Assembly (NCBI GenBank): GCA_963978905.1
Contig: OZ022261.1
Coordinates: 35,758,102-35,822,101, forward strand
Length of the DNA: 64,000 nt
Direction of reading: 5' to 3'
Source: Trichostrongylus colubriformis
Lineage: Eukaryota > Nematoda > Chromadorea > Rhabditida > Trichostrongylidae
Shown here: piece after piece, positions 11,243 to 22,900 of the stretch
How the letters are laid out: each line of letters opens with the position of its first letter
Numbering within the stretch: the first letter of the stretch is position 1
Translations under genes and position numbers: made by a program
The notes under the pieces: model-generated
What the model was told of the DNA's origin: nothing
What the model saw: only the letters and a program-made list of their open reading frames with translations
Database searches by the model: none

Positions 11243-14200
11243 ATGGAGATAGGCCCATCGAGAATTTCTGTGGAGGAATATCGGAATCTGCAAGAGAAGG
11301 TGCTATCTGGTTTCACGTTTTTTATTCAGTTATTTATTTATATAGTAGTAATTCTGTTGTTGATCAGTCCTAGTAGATCTTTGTATTGCTTCACACTTCT
11401 TATTTTATCCTTCACTTGCTGTTTTGTATCTTAAACGATCCTGCGCTTGCGGCGACGTCTCCCATGCTTCGTGCCAGGCCGAGTAATTTGGTTAGCTTAT
11501 AAAGGCTTCAGTGAGGCCCAACTATTATTAGATAAACTAAAAACTGTAAAGATAGTTTTTTTGATCGAATATTGAATTTAAGCCTGGTTGAGGTGTACCA
11601 CTAAGAGAGGGAATTTCGGTTGCCGCGCGTGGCGCGATGCGCGCGAGTTGATGTGCGCATCAAGATTGGTCTCAAGACGATTATGCCTGGGATGTGGCGC
11701 ATTACGGTATCGCCTCAGGACGAAAGTTGATTCGGAGTCCCTAGCTAGCACGCATCGCGTCGCACGCCGAAGACCACGTTGCCGTTTTTCCTTAAAGACA
11801 GCATTAAGGGTAATGTGGTTGATGAGAAATCCCTGGAAAAAGTTACTTACATTGGAAATATGAGCCTATAAAGGCTATCTCTGGCGAAATCCTGGTGAAA
11901 AAGTGCGCCTCCGTGCTGTAGAAACGGCGCAACGGATAAGAGCTGCCGCCTTTCGATAATCGACCCCGCCTCCAATCGACGTGATACCTGGTTATACGAT
12001 GAGAGAGGCCAAGGATATGCGGTGAGATCGAAGGTATTGCAGCGCGCTTACGCAGTTTTAGCCTGAAGCTACCTCCAGGAAAAAGATGCTGTCGTATTTC
12101 CAAACATCCCATTGTGTTTACTTGGCAGCATGCCAATAGAAATTTCGTTCGGGGTATCCGCCTCTTGACGGAAAGGTCATCCGCGTTGAGCAACGAGAGA
12201 AGGGGGTCCTATTTCTCGAGTTTTAGACCACTTCCATCCGTTTTTTCCACTCTCCTGTTACTAGGCATCTCGACTTTCAGATCCACTACTCCTTTTACTT
12301 TTCGTTCGAACTACCCCTAATGCTGCCTTTAATGGCACACCCATCAGGTCTGCATCGTCCAGTGTCACTCTGCTACTATGGCATTGAAACAAGATTATTT
12401 GGTCATTTCGTGAATGAAATTCTATTACTTCAGTGCAATACCAAATATTCCAGGTACAGCAACTTCAATCAAGAGTCGACAGTAAAACTGAAACCATTGT
12501 GAGATTAGGAAAAGATCTTGAAATGGTTCAAGAAGAGAACCGCCTTATTAAGGCTAGATCACTAACTTTGGAACGAAATCTAGAACGAGTTGAAATGGAG
12601 GTGCACAAATATGCTGCTGTGAGTTTATATGCTATATTTTCCGGGATGTGGTGCAGAAGGAGCCGATGCGGCGTCATTGGACGCTCGTTTTTGATACAGC
12701 GTCCACAATGAAATGCCACGCGTGCACGCGCTGCGTTCACGGTGCCGCATCGACTGCTCCTGTGCTACTCCCATCCTTTTTTTCTTTCATTTATTTTCTC
12801 TAAATTACTTAATTATGTTTTCAGTTGTGTATTTCTTGTATTTTTGAATTCTATTAGGTTGTTCCAAAAGTCTTGCAGTATTTTTTTCGATCATCACTTT
12901 TTATTTTTTTTTTCGTCCAACAAATAACAATTAGGCAACAACGTATTGACCATCGTTATCGGCATCCCTCTGCCACTTTATAGGAAAATCGTTGATTCCC
13001 TTCTCCCAGAACCCTGAGTTCAGAGTCGAAGAAGTCAGCGATCACCTTCGTAAGCATGTCATAATCAACGAATTTTCTTTTGGCTAGGAAGGATTCGAGA
13101 GGATGGGTAAGGTGATAGCCAGAAGGGGCAATGTCTGGAGAGTATGGCGGGTGGGGCAGCACATCCCAGCCGAGCTCCTATAACTTGGCCTGGGTACTTT
13201 TCGCGAAATGGGAGCGGGCGTCGTCATGAAGAAGGGTGACCGCGGACCTTTTCCGGCACTTTTCTCGAACAGCGACGGCGAGCTGCTGGAGCTGGTGGGT
13301 GCATACGGCAGCGGTGACTGTCTCGCCTTGTACCAGCACCTCGCGGAAAAGCAGTCCTTCCGCTTCCCAGAACCAGCACAGTCCCAAGCGTGGTTTGTCC
13401 TTCATGTCAATCTCGCCGTTGCTGAAGCTGATGAACCAGCGGCGCACGGTCACGTAGCTCACACATCCCTTGCCCAATGCAGCGCTGATGGAGTGGCAAG
13501 CTTCCGTCGTTTTGGTGCCACAAGACCGCTCATTTTAGATGACACCGCGAGTTGGGTGGGTATCGACAACGGGCATTGTAGCTCTCTCCACGGGATCTGG
13601 TGGGTCAATATATATTTTTCTAGAAAGCTTAGGAAACGTTCTACCATATTCCTGAACCGCCTGGACCTGCCTCGAAGTGAACAAGAGTTACTGATTTTTT
13701 TTGGAAAAATACTACAAGACTTTTAGAACAACCTAATATACTCGTTTTTTTATTATTCTTAACTTTATGACTTCGTCTTCTCTTTTCCCTCGCTTTTCTC
13801 GCCGGTAATTTTTCTGTTTCCTAAGACAACAAGGTGTAGATGTGGTAGAATAAGTTTCAGAATGAGGTCGACATGAAGACCAGCTTCAAACTGGAGAAAC
13901 AACAACTTACGGACGAGATCGAGAGCCTGCGAAAGGAGTTATCTGCCGCAGTAACGGAAAACGCTGAACTGAAAGCGGAGAAAATTGATCTTCAGAAGAA
14001 CTGCAAGCTGTTCAGACAGCGAATCGCCAAATTCGAGGTTCACCTGTGGCACTTGCTTTGTTTACAACAACTTCGAAAATCAAACTACGACCTTACCATC
14101 CGGGTGTATGCCAAGTGAAGTTTGTGCTAAGGAATCCATGGCAAGACATTTCATTTTGGTTTATGGGAAGGGGGTGTATTTGAAATCGAGTGGGAGCGGT

Positions 14201-16847
14201 CTTAATGATGCTCAATTTGACAGTTTCGAATTCAGTTGCGCTCATTTTCTGGGATGAGCGTACGAATGCTCCTAGAAAGGATCGTATTGCAGGTTCTTGC
14301 CAAGAAGTGGTGGAATTGCGTCAGGACTGTTCGGCCAAATCAGGTCACACGAGGGATCGGGAGACCACGCCCTCCAGAGCGCGGCCAATCCACCACCTGG
14401 CGGCTATGCAGTTCGCACTGGGTGGTTACCTAGTCGGACAGTCCTAATGCACATCCGAAGGGGGCCATGTGAGGGGAAGTGAAAATTTCGTCGACACGAT
14501 GCTTCATCTCAGTGTTTGTGTTCGACAATCCTGGCCGTATTCGAGCTGCAAAGTGGGAGAAACACATTTCATGCGCGAAGTTCTGTAGTTGTTCTGTTCT
14601 ATCCGAGATCGTAGAGTGTGTATCGTCGTGACAGGATTCCGTACCGCGGCATGTGGTCCCATGCATGCGAGTTAAACGCACCGTATGGAGCTGGGCCTTG
14701 AGGCGATTCCGTTTACTTTATTGCTATAGGACCCAACTACATACGGCGCACATAGCTTGCACGCACGCCACGCGCGCATTGCGAAATCCTACCGATACAC
14801 ACGCAAGCGCCGCGTCACGATTCCGAAATTCCACGCCTCCAAAGCGGTGATGCTCGCTAATGCTCATAGCAAAGCTTCTCATTTTCCAGATTGCCAGTTT
14901 AGAAAGCTCATCAACCCCACAAGAGTTCACTACTTCTCTTCACAGGAAGCCCTCAGAAGATGCAGGAACCGATGGACTGGGAAAGTACGAAAAGCTATAT
15001 AAAGAAGTGAGGTTGCTCCACATTGATCAGTTTCGTACGATTTCTATATTGTTGCTGTTGTTTATGTTGTTTATTCCAGTTCAAGCAAATCGAGACGGAC
15101 CTTCATGCAGTGCTAGGAATCAAAGAGGAACTCGTTATGGAACGTGATGCTTTAGTAAAGAAAGTTGAACGCTTGACTACAGAAATGTCGTTCTTGTTGA
15201 ATGGTGATCCACGACGGGTAGGCGATATCAATTCATTTGTATTTGCATTGATTACAAAGTGGAGGTATTAGGATGAACACAAGGCACTGTATGTGCATCT
15301 TCCCATCAGAATGCCGCAACGCGGCGTGAGGCGCGATGCGTGCGAGCTAGGGAGCCGTATGTAGTTGTGTCCCAAAGCAATTACATCGCCCTGCGGTTTA
15401 AGTGGAGCGTGATCGCTTCAGAACTCAACTACACACGATTCCCCTCGCACCGCAAGTCACGGTTCGAAATGTTGTACTAACGATACGCACCCTCGTGCAA
15501 GATGGGATTTTCGATTTTAAGATGGGAAAAGCCAACTGCCTAATGAATGATCAGGATACCTGCTGCATGAATATTGAGAAATGACATTAAGCTAAGCTAC
15601 TTGTCAGGTGGCTGAAGACTTGGATACGCTAATCGCTGAAAATCGCTTTCTGAAAGCTCGTCTTGACTCCGCAAATGAAGAAAGCGAAACTATGAAGGCT
15701 ACCCTGTCAAAGTACAGAGCAATGACCGAGTCGCGACCATCGACGGTATGTGAGAATCAATCACTTATCACCTTCAATCGGGTGTGTGTCGAGAGAATCG
15801 TGCGTTAGTCGCTTGAAATTGAAAATAGAATTTCCTTGGCCTTCGGTGTCATGAGTGTACCTCTAAGCGTCTCCTTACTTTTCAAACTGGAATGTATGAG
15901 GGGAATCTCATACGTATCTATAAGCGCAGAGTCGCGGCCAAACCTATCAGGGCGGAAACAGGACGACAGTCTCCCGGGTACTACGAATGAATTCATCCCA
16001 GGAATGTGCATCAGGACAGTCCAACCAGGTCAGATCATGCGAGGAAGAGAAGGTCGCGCTCTTTAGTTCATGGCCAATCCACGATGGGACCAGCAGGGCA
16101 CGCGAGGCATTTCGTGTAGCGCACCAGTTCGGCAGCCTTGGCACACACCCTTATTTCTACTGTTTTTGCCAATCACTTATAACTGCTGAAGTGCAGTGGC
16201 CTCAAATTTCAATTTTTAGGCAAGTCCGGTAGCTAATCAAGATTCTTCACTTGGAGAGAAGAGCAGTGTAGCCGTGGTGAACATGAAACAGAGTAAGTTA
16301 TTTTTATAGAATTCATTCATGAGTACTTACCGTTGTATTCAATTTTATCGGAAGAAACGATGACTCAGATACTACCGTAAGTACGCTACAGTTCAAGCAA
16401 CGAAACTAATTGCAGTTCGTGAACTTCTCTCGTCACATGCGATAAAACTTGACGACAACGATTACAAAGCCATAACAGCCATACTACTTGATTTGTGTAA
16501 TGACAAGCAAATGGCTTTAACCCATCTTCGCAGAGCTAACAAGTAAGTCTTTTGAATACACGTTAAAAGCACATCACGTGCCGCCGTAGGGAGGAGCACA
16601 TCTAGACGCTATTGGTAGTCGATCGCCGAGGGGCGTGTCGCCCCTCTCCTTTGCATACAATGGTGCAAGGGAAGCAGATGACGTCCAATGGCGTCTAAAT
16701 AAGCTGCATGGATTTTACTTAAATTACCCCTATATCGTGACGAAACAACAATTTAGGGTTCTCGGTAATCGGGTAAATGAAGTGGAAAGTCATCTAGCCG
16801 TTCTAGAAGCGAAATCAAGAAGTGCAAGTCCTAACAAGCCGTCATAG
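11243..16847 (+). CDS. CCDC149: Coiled-coil protein, CCDC149 family, 9 exons
   Basis: Almost entirely heptad-rich coiled coil. The molecular role of this family is poorly known. Exons: 11243-11299, 12454-12618, 13861-14037, 14890-15006, 15080-15217, 15608-15745, 16220-16292, 16416-16542 and 16757-16847. They sum to 1083 nt (360 aa) with phases matching at every junction. Family landmarks in order: a LLNGDPRR segment, then DLDTLIAENRFLKARLD, then the C-terminal RELLSSHAIKL block, and finally RRANKVLGNRVNEVESHL, corresponding to the ILGNRV..LE signature of CCDC149. The start ATG at 11243 follows an AG acceptor at 11208. That acceptor could be a trans-splice site or mark a missing 5' exon, and vertebrate homologues are longer at the N-terminus. 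Intron 2 carries a mariner and a family A repeat. AATAAA at 16917 is the likely poly(A) signal. Confidence 0.8.
11860..12320 (-). repeat. Dispersed repeat, family A (copy 2, reversed)
   Basis: Reverse-oriented copy of the repeat at 6290-6830, inside intron 1 of the CCDC149 gene. It shows the reverse complement of the CTTCAAGCT..AAACTG segment and of the GAGAAATAGGACC segment near its right end. Confidence 0.7.
12857..13733 (-). mobile_element. Internally deleted mariner transposon
   Basis: The terminal inverted repeats start GGTTGTTCCAAAAGTCTTG (left) and GGTTGTTCTAAAAGTCTTG (right, read inwards), with TA at both outer ends. The 877-bp length is about 300-400 bp short of a full mariner. On the minus strand the frames show an N-terminal SYVTVRRWF..NGEIDMKDKPRLG segment, then LLHDDARSHFA and LPHPPYSPDIAPSGYH, with frame breaks. 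The region with the first catalytic aspartate is missing and the third catalytic position reads G in SGYH, so the copy cannot be active. It lies in CCDC149 intron 2, antisense to the gene. Confidence 0.9.
14650..14840. repeat. Fragment of palindromic MITE family D
   Basis: Contains GGACCCAACTACATACGGCG and a following CGCACGCCACGCGCG..CGAAAT segment, typical of one arm of the family D element described at 52707-52905. It lies in the intron between CCDC149 exons 3 and 4. Confidence 0.5.
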
Positions 16848-16916
16848 TACGTAAAACGTATAACATGTAATGTAGCATTGTATCGATTACCAGTATGATC
16901 AAGAACATATCTGACT

Positions 16917-16922
16917 AATAAA
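16917..16922 (+). promoter_or_regulatory. Poly(A) signal AATAAA for the CCDC149 gene
   Basis: AATAAA lies 70 bp beyond the CCDC149 stop and about 30 bp before the stop codon (16951) of the opposing Kazal gene, so the two 3' ends are likely to overlap. Confidence 0.6.
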
Positions 16923-16950
16923 TTCAAAAAATTATTGGAAGGAGAAACAG

Positions 16951-19900
16951 TTATGAAGATGTTCTCTGAAGACTGCGAGCAAGCCGACGTTTGGGGCATG
17001 GCGTTTCCAGTAATATCGAACTGATCCTGAACCAAACGCAATCCTCTTGTAATCTGATCACCAGCCGGGTCTGCGCCAGGACTGCCCGTTTAGGAGAGCT
17101 CAAAAGGCGCGGTGACCAGCGCGAACACCCAGTTGGACAGTCTTGACGCACACCACCAGTCGGCATACCCTTACCGTCGCCGCCTTTCACAGGCTTTGAA
17201 TTTGAAATGACATCTATTCTTATACACATTACCATGTTGATCGCACACTGGTTCATCAGGTAAACCATCACAATCGTTGGCGCAACATGCACCTAAAAAA
17301 GATGAATTGTGCTCATTCGAGTGACGCGACGTGTACGAGCTAGGGGTGCCGAATGTAGATGATCTTAAAGCGATTGCCGTGTGGTACTCTTTTGGGATAA
17401 GTTGGGGTAGTAGCCCTTGGACCCAACTACATATCACGCTCCCTGCTTGCATGCATGACATCGCGCTCCACAAGTGTCCACACTGATTCTCTGACATAAT
17501 GACACACATCATATGAAGGAGGACAGAAGGAGCCGATGCGGCGCCGCAAACACCCAGGGACGAACCGCGTGCGACAATTTCCGGAGCCCTTCGGCTGCGT
17601 TCAGCGAAGACAAGATGTAGCGTAGACGAAAAGTTTACCGTTATAGGCGAGGTTCATCGGATTGCTCGGATGAATCTTGTCATGAATACATTTGGTGTTT
17701 TGGAAATGACATTTCGTGGCGTGAGTTCCTCCATGATTGTCACAAACGGGCATGGCATCGTCCTTGTGACATATATTGATCGCACAGCATTCTCCTGTAA
17801 TCAAAACTGCCTGGAGGCTTGCAAATGCCTCGTTTCTTCTTAGTTAGCTCTGTTTTTAGCCTCAACTTCATGTTGTACCCTTGGGGGCGCTTTCAATAAT
17901 TGAATGAAGAAACAAATCGATTAACTCGTAACAATCAGCCTTTGCTCTACGTGATCCTCACATAATTCACTGATTACCCGCTCCCTTGTTTTGCTGAGAC
18001 CGCCCAATTTCGTCTTTTTCGAATTCTCGTATGAATGCTTAGACCCACCTGCGTGAATGACTGATAACGCTTTCCTCATTGTTCTATTCGTTGCGCATTT
18101 CTTTTGAAGGAACTGGCACATGTTTTTATGTGTTTGACCGTGTGAGTCGCACACACTCCCTGAAATCAGTGATTTTCGAATCAGATTTCACCCTAGGTAA
18201 TTTGAAGACAAGGAGGCAATATCGGCATACGATAAGTTCTCGCAGTTCGTTCAATTACCACAATTGCACACACGACACCATCGGGCAAAGCACAATTTGC
18301 AATGTCGCACTTTGTAATTCACTCGAAGTATTTTGTTCGAACTTTTTTTGTTAAGAAACACTTTGTATTTTCGCTTCTCACTTATTCTGCCTTTCTATTT
18401 GCTGTAGTTTGTTGCTTCACTCTTTCACATCATCATGAATGAAAGAAATACGTCTTAGGTGACAACAAATGACAATTACATTATTCGGTGACCATTAGTC
18501 TGTACAAGAGCAACTCAAAGAGTGATGTGTCCAGTTTGAGTTCTACTACTAGCAACTATCCAAAACCCTTTTCATTAGGAGTAATTGTTTGAGTATCAAT
18601 CTTCTCCTTCTCCCTAGCGCCAGTCCCGCGCCGTTGCGGGGTCCGCTGTTGTTATCATCTGTCGCCACTTTCTTCTATCCAATGCATCTTCTGCCGTGGC
18701 TTTAACCTCCATGAAGTAGGTTTTAATGACGTCCCTCCACCTTTTCTTTGGAGTTCCTCGCGCTCGTTTGCCTAGTGGCTTGTCGCTTGCCACTTCAAAC
18801 TATACAGCCTTCTCAATTGGATAGTCTGCCGACCTTCTCAGCACCATCTTAGCCGCTGTTCCCTCAACTTCAGCTGAACAGAAGCCGTCTGCATGACTGC
18901 CCTGACGCCCTCGTTCCACATCCCGTCGAGCCGTCCAGCTACATGCCCATCTTAGCATCCTCATTTCTATGGAATATAGCTGCTTCTCGTGATTCTTTGT
19001 TATGGGCAGCACTCGTTGCCATATTGTGGGTCTTATCACCGATCGGTACACCGCGTCCTTTAGAATCCTGGAGCACCGTCGATCGCAGAGGATTCCTGTG
19101 GACTCTCTCCATTTCAGCATTGCCGTATTTTTTGGAGCTTTAACGGCCTGATCTGCGGTGCCATCCTCGGCTATATCACTTTCCAGGTATCGTAAGTCCT
19201 GAATCCTCTCGATGCTTTCTCTATGGAGGTCCATGAAGGACCCCGGACAGTTCTCGGAACTTAGGAATTTGGTCTTCTTGACGTTTACTCGTAGGCCGTT
19301 CTCTGCCAGCCTTGCCTGCCATCTCTGCACCTTTGCCTGCAGTTCTTCTCTGGTATCTGCCATCAGAGCAATGTCGTCAGTGTAGAGAATTGTTATCAGT
19401 AGTCCTTCTATGAGGTCCTTCACCATGTCGTCCAAGGTGAGCAGGAAGAGAAAAGGACTGAGAGTTGAGCCTTGGTGTACCCCTACCGAGATCCCTACTA
19501 TCGCTGCCAAACCGTGCGCGGTGCCTATGACAGCCTTGGCCCCATCGTACATGTCCTGTATAAAAGAATCAGGTGCTCCGTTAGCTGTCGTTTTCGAAGC
19601 GCGTTCCAGATTACTAGCCGTGGCACACGGTCGAAGGCCTTTTCAAGGTCCAGGAGGGCTAGGTAGCGGGGCTGACGCTTTTCACGGACTTTTCCAACAC
19701 TTGCATATGGATGAAGAAGGCATCCGTGGTGGACCGCTCGGGCATGAACCCGAACTGCTCCTCAGATATGGTGACTAGCACTAGCCTCGAGTCAATCAGC
19801 CGTTCTTACAGCTTCATGGTATGAGCTGTCAACTCTATTCCACGATAGTTGAAGCACTCCATCGCGTCCCCCTTCTTCTGGAATATGGCGATGGTACTGG

Positions 19901-22900
19901 TCCTCGCAACCGAAATTTTCCTTCGGCCGTCACATGTTCAAGAAGCACGTAAGCCACTCCTCTCCGTACTCTCCTAGCGCCTTCCATGCCTCTATTGGTA
20001 CCTCATCTGGACCAGCGGCTTTTCCATTCTTGATTTTTCCCAACACCTGACGAACTTTCCCTCTGTCCAAGTACGGATGGGGCCAGCCGTAGCCTCCTTC
20101 TGTTGGCTTCCCCTTACGAGGGAACTCTTCGTTTAGAAGCCCATCGAAGTACTCCGTTTTTCTGACTCCTTCCCATCCAATCTTACGTACAAGACATTCA
20201 TTTCCGTATTCTTTGCCTTGAGCACAGCAGCCTTAGCAAGCCTCTTGCAGTGCCTTAAGTGTCGAGGTGTTCTGAGGTTTTTGTTTTCTGCCACCGCTTG
20301 TGTGCTTCCTTCTTCTGTTTCGCTACCCTCAGAACCACTTCATTCCAGAACCAAACTGCTGTCTCCTTTGAAGCCATCACGGGTCTATCCCAGCGTTTCC
20401 TTCGCGCATTTCAGGATTATCTCAGCTGCTCTGTTCAAGTCTCCTGAGTCGCCGTTAGGATCTGGGAGACCGATATCCAGTATCCTTCTTTTATGATCAT
20501 CCCTCTCTGTTGGTGCAGCTTCCACCACCTGATTCTCCGTTCGGTCTTGAGTCTTGTTTTCTTAGGGAGTTCTATGGCAACGCCTGCTAGAAGGGATCTG
20601 TGTTGGGTGGTGAGTTCCTCTCCTGGCAGTACCTTGAGACCCTTCACAGTTCAAAGGGCTGATCTTGTTGTGAGTATATGGTCGACTTCCGTTTGTATCC
20701 CTCCACTGCTACAGATAACCTTTTGACTCTCACTTTCGCGGAGTACGTGTTGCTGAAGGTCATGGATCGTGACCAGGTCCAGTACCCGCTCTCCCTCAGC
20801 TTTTCTCACGCCCAACCCTTTGCCTCCGTGCACCCTTTCTAAGTCCCTTCTATTACTACCGACGTGAGCGATCAGATAACCTGCTACGGCAAAGTACGTC
20901 TTTCGGAACTGACCAGATGGCGTCGTCCAGGCTCAGATAGATCTCGTCCTTCTCATGCTCGCGACTACCGGCTTGCGGTGCGTATACACTTACTATGGTC
21001 CAGTACCCCTCCTCTGTATCCATCCTTACTGCCATGATTCGACCCTTGATCCTATTCACGGCGCAGACGCAATCTTTGAGAGAATCCGCTACTACGATGG
21101 CTACTCCGTTCCGTTCAGTGTACTTGCCGTTGTAGAAGAGTTTGACTCCCTCTCCAATATCGCTTGCCTTGACGCCTTTCCAGTGTGTTTCCTGGAGACA
21201 TAGGATTTCGATGTTTCCTCGACTCATCAGGTCGGCAATCTTGAGACTTCACGGTTAGTGATCCTACGTTCGGAGTCCCTATTCGAACTAACTTCTTCAG
21301 TCGAGGTCGCTCACCCCTCGGTAACCCTCGCATACTGGCCACAGAACTCGGGCGAGGGTCCTGAGCGTCACTTCCGGGTGACGTCCTAACATTAACACTG
21401 TCTCTTTGGCAACTTTTGAACATATCGGCGTGACTGGGTTTCTCCATGAGCCAGCCTGTCAACCTGGGCCCGACACTGATAACGTCACCATTTTTGCAAT
21501 TTCGTGCGAGCATGGTCTTGAGCCTTGGAGGGGAACGAACCCAGTGGTCTGCCCTAACTACCGTCAAACTCTGTAAGTATTTCCGGAAGATTTCGGCCAT
21601 AGGGCCATTCACCACTGACACCTGTTGCCTATTATTACGTTAGCCGGACCGGGACTAGCCGTGATATATTTTATTCGTTGCTGTTGTTTGTTTCTACTCA
21701 TTCATCTACTCGTCTGAAGCCAAGTGAAGCGAATTAGCCGACACGGCTCAAGTTTTGTTATCACTGATCATTGTTCGTTGCTAAATTTGTGTGGGACAAG
21801 CCCCTCCGGTGAATCCGACGACGTGTGGTATTCCTGACTAGTATTCCTGTAGTAGGCTGCTATACACTCCCGAGTCGAGAACTGCCAGAACTACGACACC
21901 AGCAGGTCGGTGACGTTGAAACTTCGTAGCTAGAAGTGACCTTCCCCTTGAATGGAGTTTGAATAAATTCTCCACTGAATCACTACTCCGCGGGGGAAGG
22001 TCACCCAAAAAACTGAATACTACTAGTATTCGTTTCAAGATTATTTTTCCTGCTTTCTTTTTCCCCTACCCCTTCCAGTTCCTTCATTTGGGTTGGTACC
22101 GTAGAATCGCCACAAAATCAAAAAAAATGAGGGTGAATTGTTTTGTTTTTAAAGAGATGCATCAAGTAAACAGTACCAATGTTCCCACTATAATACACTA
22201 CCCGGTGAAGCTCTGTTAGTTTCCACTAAAATAACGGACCTGCACTCAGGACCCTTCTGAACGCCTTGATTTCTTTGTATGGTAACAGATTGTACTCACC
22301 CGTTAATTCACACTTTCCTTTGGGCATCAAGCAACATTCACCAGCATATGCTAACGTTAGAACTTGACCACGACGTTCCGCCTCACACTGGGCTATTCTG
22401 TATGGAAACATCATGAATTCAGTGCCATTTTACGAAAGATTCACACCTACTTGAACTCGCAAAGATTGCGATGAGTACGGTTACCGTCGCAGACCGGTGC
22501 GTAATCTACGTCACATTGCCGATTGCAGCACATACCCTGGAAGCCATTACACTGTGAAGGCACCAACCTTGGGATGTCCCAAGACTATCCAACTAGGTCA
22601 GATCATGGGAAAAGGCGGCGGTTGTTTTCCCAGACGTGTGGCCACTCCATGGGACCAGAAAGTCAAATGGCGCGCATGGCGATGCAATTCTCGTGGCGCG
22701 ATGACCCAGTTGGACAGTCTGACACACCACCGAAATTTTTGGCTGAGTGTAGTTCAGTATCTTGAAAGGCAGGTAGATCATGATGCTTACATTGTAGTCA
22801 ACAGTGATTGTGGCATTGTACCTTTTCCGTTGCAAACATGCGGATCGTCGAAAAATACAAATATTTGCATGAGTAACACCTTGTGAATCACAAACTGGGG

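Larger units (their letters stand above)
18600..21655 (-). mobile_element. RTE-type LINE retrotransposon, degenerate
   Basis: A roughly 3-kb non-LTR element in the intron between Kazal exons 22397-22300 and 18159-18049, transcribed in the same direction as the gene. It keeps the RTE order: apurinic endonuclease (21.6-20.65 kb), connector (20.65-20.43 kb, TTQHRSLLAGV..RIRWWKL), then reverse transcriptase. Several frameshifts and stops break the frame. The 3' end near 18605 carries a short (G/A)-rich tail ending around GAGAAGGAGAAGATTG on the minus strand. I could not define a target duplication. Confidence 0.9.

Noticed and set aside
13208..13726. 172-codon plus-strand open frame
   Set aside because: It is the antisense shadow of the mariner transposase remnant at 12857-13733.
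16351..16376. Possible mini-exon between CCDC149 exons 16220-16292 and 16416-16542
   Set aside because: Including it shifts the next exon into a frame with an immediate stop; joining 16292 directly to 16416 keeps the conserved RELLSSHAIKL frame.
17305..17470. Apparent CRISPR-like repeated GC-rich motifs
   Set aside because: The repeats are dispersed palindromic MITEs with no regular spacing, and this is a eukaryotic genome.
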